From Centropus unirufus (lineage: Eukaryota > Chordata > Aves > Cuculiformes > Centropidae), in contig VYZI01000129.1 in NCBI GenBank assembly GCA_013397695.1, positions 1,136,964-1,200,963 on the forward strand: 64,000 nucleotides of DNA, in the 5' to 3' direction. The notes under the pieces were generated by a model. It made no database searches, was not told where the DNA came from, and worked only from the letters and a program-made list of their open reading frames with translations. Positions 59,997 to 64,000 of this stretch are shown one piece after another. A program made the translations under genes and the position numbers. Numbering within the stretch: position 1 is the stretch's first letter; each line of letters begins with the position of its first letter.

Positions 59997-62900
59997 ACTG
60001 CTTTAAACTCATGTTCTTACTAGACCTTTTTATAATTTAATCACAGGATTCATGTATGTGATTCACAGATTCCTTCTGTCTCAAGTTGAGAGGCTCTGAA
60101 ATGCTGGGCACCTTAATGTACACATGGACTTTAGTTGGGTAGAAGAGTGAGTGAAAGAAAATCAGCTATTTAATGGTTATTAACTTCATGGTTACTAATA
60201 CTGTCGTAAGTTTGTTACTAACTTCCTTTTGTAAGATAAGCCAAGTACTAAATCTCATTGGGGGATATTATCTTTGGCCATAATAATTTTAGTGCATAAA
60301 TCAACATAGCCATCTTCACTGTGGCCCTGGTTCACCAAAGTATTTCTGATCATACCAAACTTAATATATGCTTTCCCACTTTTATATTAACTTGTGCTTC
60401 ATTACTTTGCTAAATATGGTCCCTTGGTAGACTAAAATCCTTTCTTTAGTCCTTTGGGTTTTTTTACTCTTTGCAAGTCAAAGCACAGTGCAGAAAATAA
60501 TACTTCCCTCAGAGAAAAGCATTTCCTTCTTATCTAAGTAATTTCAATACAAAAATCTGAGTGATCAAAAACAAAGTCAGAAGTTGTTTTTCTCTCAGTA
60601 AAGTTTTGCATTTAAATGTGGAGTTTTATATTTGTAAGGAACATGTGGTAGGCTAGGAACAGTAATTTCATAGATTTATAAAAGTCATGTGTGGCATATG
60701 GATAAAATACTTCACTGGCAAGATTAAGCAACATTGCTTCTCAGCAACTCAAAATCCATTATAAACTAAGCACTAAAACTTTTCTAGTCTCAACTTGGTA
60801 AACCAGACATGACTTGGCATGGAGACAGATGACGTTAGGCAAAATGGAAGAAAGTTTCAAAAAGTCTCATGAAGTTGCTTATTTTTCATTTACATGCATT
60901 ACAGATGAATTTAATGTTGTCACATTGTCACATGAAGCCAATGGCAAATCTTCCAATGACTCAAATGTGGTGAAATTTCAGTGCCTTGTTTCTCCTACTT
61001 GTAAGTAAGTTTCAGATAGGAGGATGTGTCACTGTGGCAGAGATGGGGAAATGCATAATTCACAAGGAATTTATAAGAGATGATGGAACTTTGAAGAATT
61101 CAGGCAGGATTCAGATATTATTCCAGTAAAAATAGGAAGCCTGAAAAAAAATGTAGGCTGGTAATAATAAGTGGAATTAGTAGCTTCAAAGAGGGGAAAC
61201 TGAGATGCTCATTGACATATATAAGCAGTGCAAATCTGAAACATTAAAACTATATTTTCTAAATTCTTTCTGATTTTACCATTCTTTACATCATGCATTT
61301 AAAATAGTACCACAAGAGAACTTTCAGTTGAAGTGAATGATTACATAGTCCCAATTTCTTCAAGTTTTATATACATCAAGGAGTACTATGAAATAGAACA
61401 TCATTATGTAAAAAAGCATTCTAAAGAAAATTCATATCAAATTGCAATGACAATATATTGTCAGGTTAAACAAAAAAAAGTAAAAGAATGGTAGAATACT
61501 GATAGGATTACAAAATATATCTCAGAAATTAGGAAATGTTAGCACAGAGATAGTTGTTAAAAACAATAATTTGCTGTAATAACCTTCATAACATGATGCA
61601 CTGCCTAATTGCATGATTGTAATTGTTAATGGATTCTTATCTCATTTAAGACAGGAGCTAGATTGCGCTCTTGGACTGGGTCAGGCAATTTCAGCCTGAC
61701 TGTTTTAGGCATAGTATAGTTATAGACATAGTATAGTAAGGGCAAGTTATTATAAGAAAAATGAAATAACTTCAGGTATATTTTTTATTTGCCTATTAGC
61801 TCTGCCTTCTACATACCTTGAGCAGCAGCAAGGTTATACAAGCAGATGATTGACAACAAACCAGTATACAAAAGAAAGAACTTAATTGGAAGCGTATACA
61901 TACACATGCATTTAAATGTCACTACAAGTATGTCTGGTTTCTTTTGGAAACTGAGGGACTTGTTCCATCTTGCCCTTTGTGTGGTTTTCAAGTAAAAAGG
62001 CTCTTCTTTAAACAGCTTTTCTTCAAAATGCAATTACTTTTTTGTGAGTGACAAATCTGAAGATAAAATTAAGTCATTTTGCAGTACTCAGTTCAAATAA
62101 GCATCTCAACATTTTTTTCCAAAGCATGAAACTGTCACTTCTTTCTGCTCACATAGCTCAAAACCAGAAACATTTCATTTTATCAAACCCCTCCTTCACT
62201 CAAAGAAAAGAAATAACCTTGGCATTGAAAACATGCCTGAAGAAAGGTCATCCAAGCAAGTAATAATTTTCAGTTTATAAAAGCCTCAAAATAGCAGCTT
62301 TAGAGGAAAACTTCCCTTAACCATCCTGAAGACCATTGTAAATGCATTATACATGTTATTTTCAGAATAGTTTGTGACAATCATATTGAAGACCTGACTG
62401 GAAGCAAAGCATGTAGAACTGTAACCACTGTGGAAGCCAACAGAAAGCTTTTTCTTCATAGTTCCCTTTAAATTTTCATTGATTTGGGATTGAGCACTCA
62501 GAACAGGCAAGACTATTTTACTTTCTGTCTTTCCTAGTTCCTGAACCTTTGAATACCTGGTCAGTGTTGGACATCTGCTGAGTAGCACTACAACAGAGGG
62601 AAGTGGACATAAGATGTTCTTCAGTTGCCACTGCCACTCTTATGCATTTAAGAAAAGATTAGGAATTACATGAGCTACCTAGCACGTGCAGCAGGGAAGT
62701 GAAGAAAAGTGTTCCTTCAGAATACTCTCCTAAGACGCAGAACCTACATTCATTAGCAGCTACCTAATGCCTTTCCCAGGTATTTCTCTGATGTCCTTCA
62801 GGAGCCACTGATCCCCTTAGGGGGAAGTAATGGTGTAGGAAGCTTCTGCCAAAGGTCAAGGCCATCTGACAGCACAGGTAAAGACAATCAGTGTAACTGG

Positions 62901-64000
62901 GGCCACAGAATTGATGAAGGGACTTGGGACTGCAGGATTTGCTAGGCTGCAGGAAGTCTGAGTGCCTGCTGAAGATGACAATCTGCAGGATGGAACCCAA
63001 AAGCCTGATATCCTCTAGAAAGTGTTTAAACATCCTATCACCCCTCCTGTTTCAATTCAGAGGTTTCTACTATACATATATAATTTATCATCATCATCAT
63101 TTGGTACAAACATTATATATAAAACATTTCTGACAAAATCTGTCCAATATAGTCTGTGTTAGGGTCATCCCTGGAGTTATCTCTTGTGACTCATCTTTTA
63201 TTATCAAGCAAATATATTCTACATAATATTCTATATCACAGTTTCTACAGTGTTAGATCTGTACTCTGAAGGCAAAATAAAGAACTATGAGTCTGGCACT
63301 TTTATGGCCTAGTGATTGGATGAAAAATGGCATTGTGCTTTTAAAGTACAGATGTGTAAACTGCAGTTGAAGCCATATCTGCATACAAAGCACTGCCAAA
63401 ATAAAGACTGTAGTCTGTTGAAATTTCTGCTGACCTTACTATGAGCAAAGATTTGCCAGCTTTTGAGCTTCAACACTCCCATTTCTTAAAGGGCAGCATC
63501 TGGACTAGCCGAACGGTAAAGGTTTTCATAGAAAGGAGGATAAATATTCTTCTCCTCTAGATATATTATTTCTACTTTATGGACAGAATTTTTTTTCTAT
63601 TGGAACTCCTACTTATTAGGTAGAATTTTGGAGGAGACTGAAACCAAAAGCAGCTAAAAAAAGTGTAATATTTGAGAATGATGGAAATGGTAAGATATAA
63701 GTAACTTGAATTTAATATATATGTATAACTTGAGTTGAAAAATCTTTGTGCAGAGAAAATGTTAAATATAGTAAATAATACCTCTGCTTCGCTTTAGGGA
63801 AAAAAAGTCTGTAAGTATGTAATATTAAAATTATGTAATATGTAAATAAATATGTGATATAAATGCATTTTTAATGTATAAAAATCATGTGTTTATACCT
63901 GTCACAGATTCAGTTGGCTTGAAATCTTTAGACAATAAATTCCAAATACATGTAAAATAGAAAACAAATAACCAGATTTAAACAATTTTTTATTAATCTG

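Larger units (their letters stand above)
55641..64000. other. unique AT-rich stretch, about 8 kb
   Basis: It begins with an A-rich patch (about 55735-55815). It holds two short tandem duplications and a minus-strand coding-like tract at 59178-59996. A 116-codon minus-strand frame at 58244-58594 is unidentified. A short (ATC)n run lies at 63087-63100. No interspersed repeat is recognised. Confidence 0.5.

Noticed and set aside
60789..61004. Possible exon with acceptor tttctag and donor CTT|GTAAGT
   Set aside because: Donor lacks the preceding G, the acceptor tract is short, and the frame has no recognisable content; not distinguishable from chance.
1..64000. Bacterial-type systems (operons, CRISPR arrays, phage or toxin modules)
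   Set aside because: Avian LINE and LTR content, AT-rich desert structure and absence of dense coding show vertebrate DNA; no spaced direct-repeat array was seen.

Overview
The window looks like AT-rich, non-coding vertebrate DNA from a bird, probably a neoavian. The evidence is a dense scatter of 5'-truncated CR1 LINEs. Several end in the avian CR1 3' tail (degenerate ATTCTATG repeats), and several keep readable pieces of the CR1 ORF2 protein. Two fragments of an avian ERV LTR family point the same way. There is no operon structure and no intact protein-coding gene. The longest open frames are CR1 remnants or artefacts of a run of Ns (38776-39758).

Layout: 1-11.5 kb is unique AT-rich sequence with one CR1 (885-1512). 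At 11.5-16.5 kb there is a repeat cluster: a CR1 broken by an inverted LTR fragment, an ancient CR1-type fragment, and a second LTR of the same family in the opposite orientation. 16.5-23.8 kb is unique. 23.8-26.7 kb holds two CR1s in opposite orientation. 26.7-35.6 kb is unique apart from a (CA)n microsatellite, and holds the two best candidate exons of an unidentified plus-strand transcript (28411-28546 and 31387-31490). A well-preserved CR1 lies at 35.6-36.0 kb, the assembly gap at 38.8-39.8 kb and another CR1 at 40.7-41.3 kb. 43.1-44.7 kb carries two overlapping same-orientation CR1 pieces, both with the endonuclease SDH motif. 54.5-55.6 kb holds two CR1s abutting in opposite orientation. 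The remainder is unique, with small tandem repeats and hairpins.

If a host gene is present, the window is most likely intron or flanking desert. I list several short segments flanked by good acceptor and donor sites with open frames, and one minus-strand coding-like tract (59178-59996) that could be a decayed retrocopy or terminal exon. None could be identified by recognition, and chance splice-site pairs are expected in 64 kb, so they carry low confidence. No tRNA, rRNA, CRISPR or CpG-island promoter was seen.
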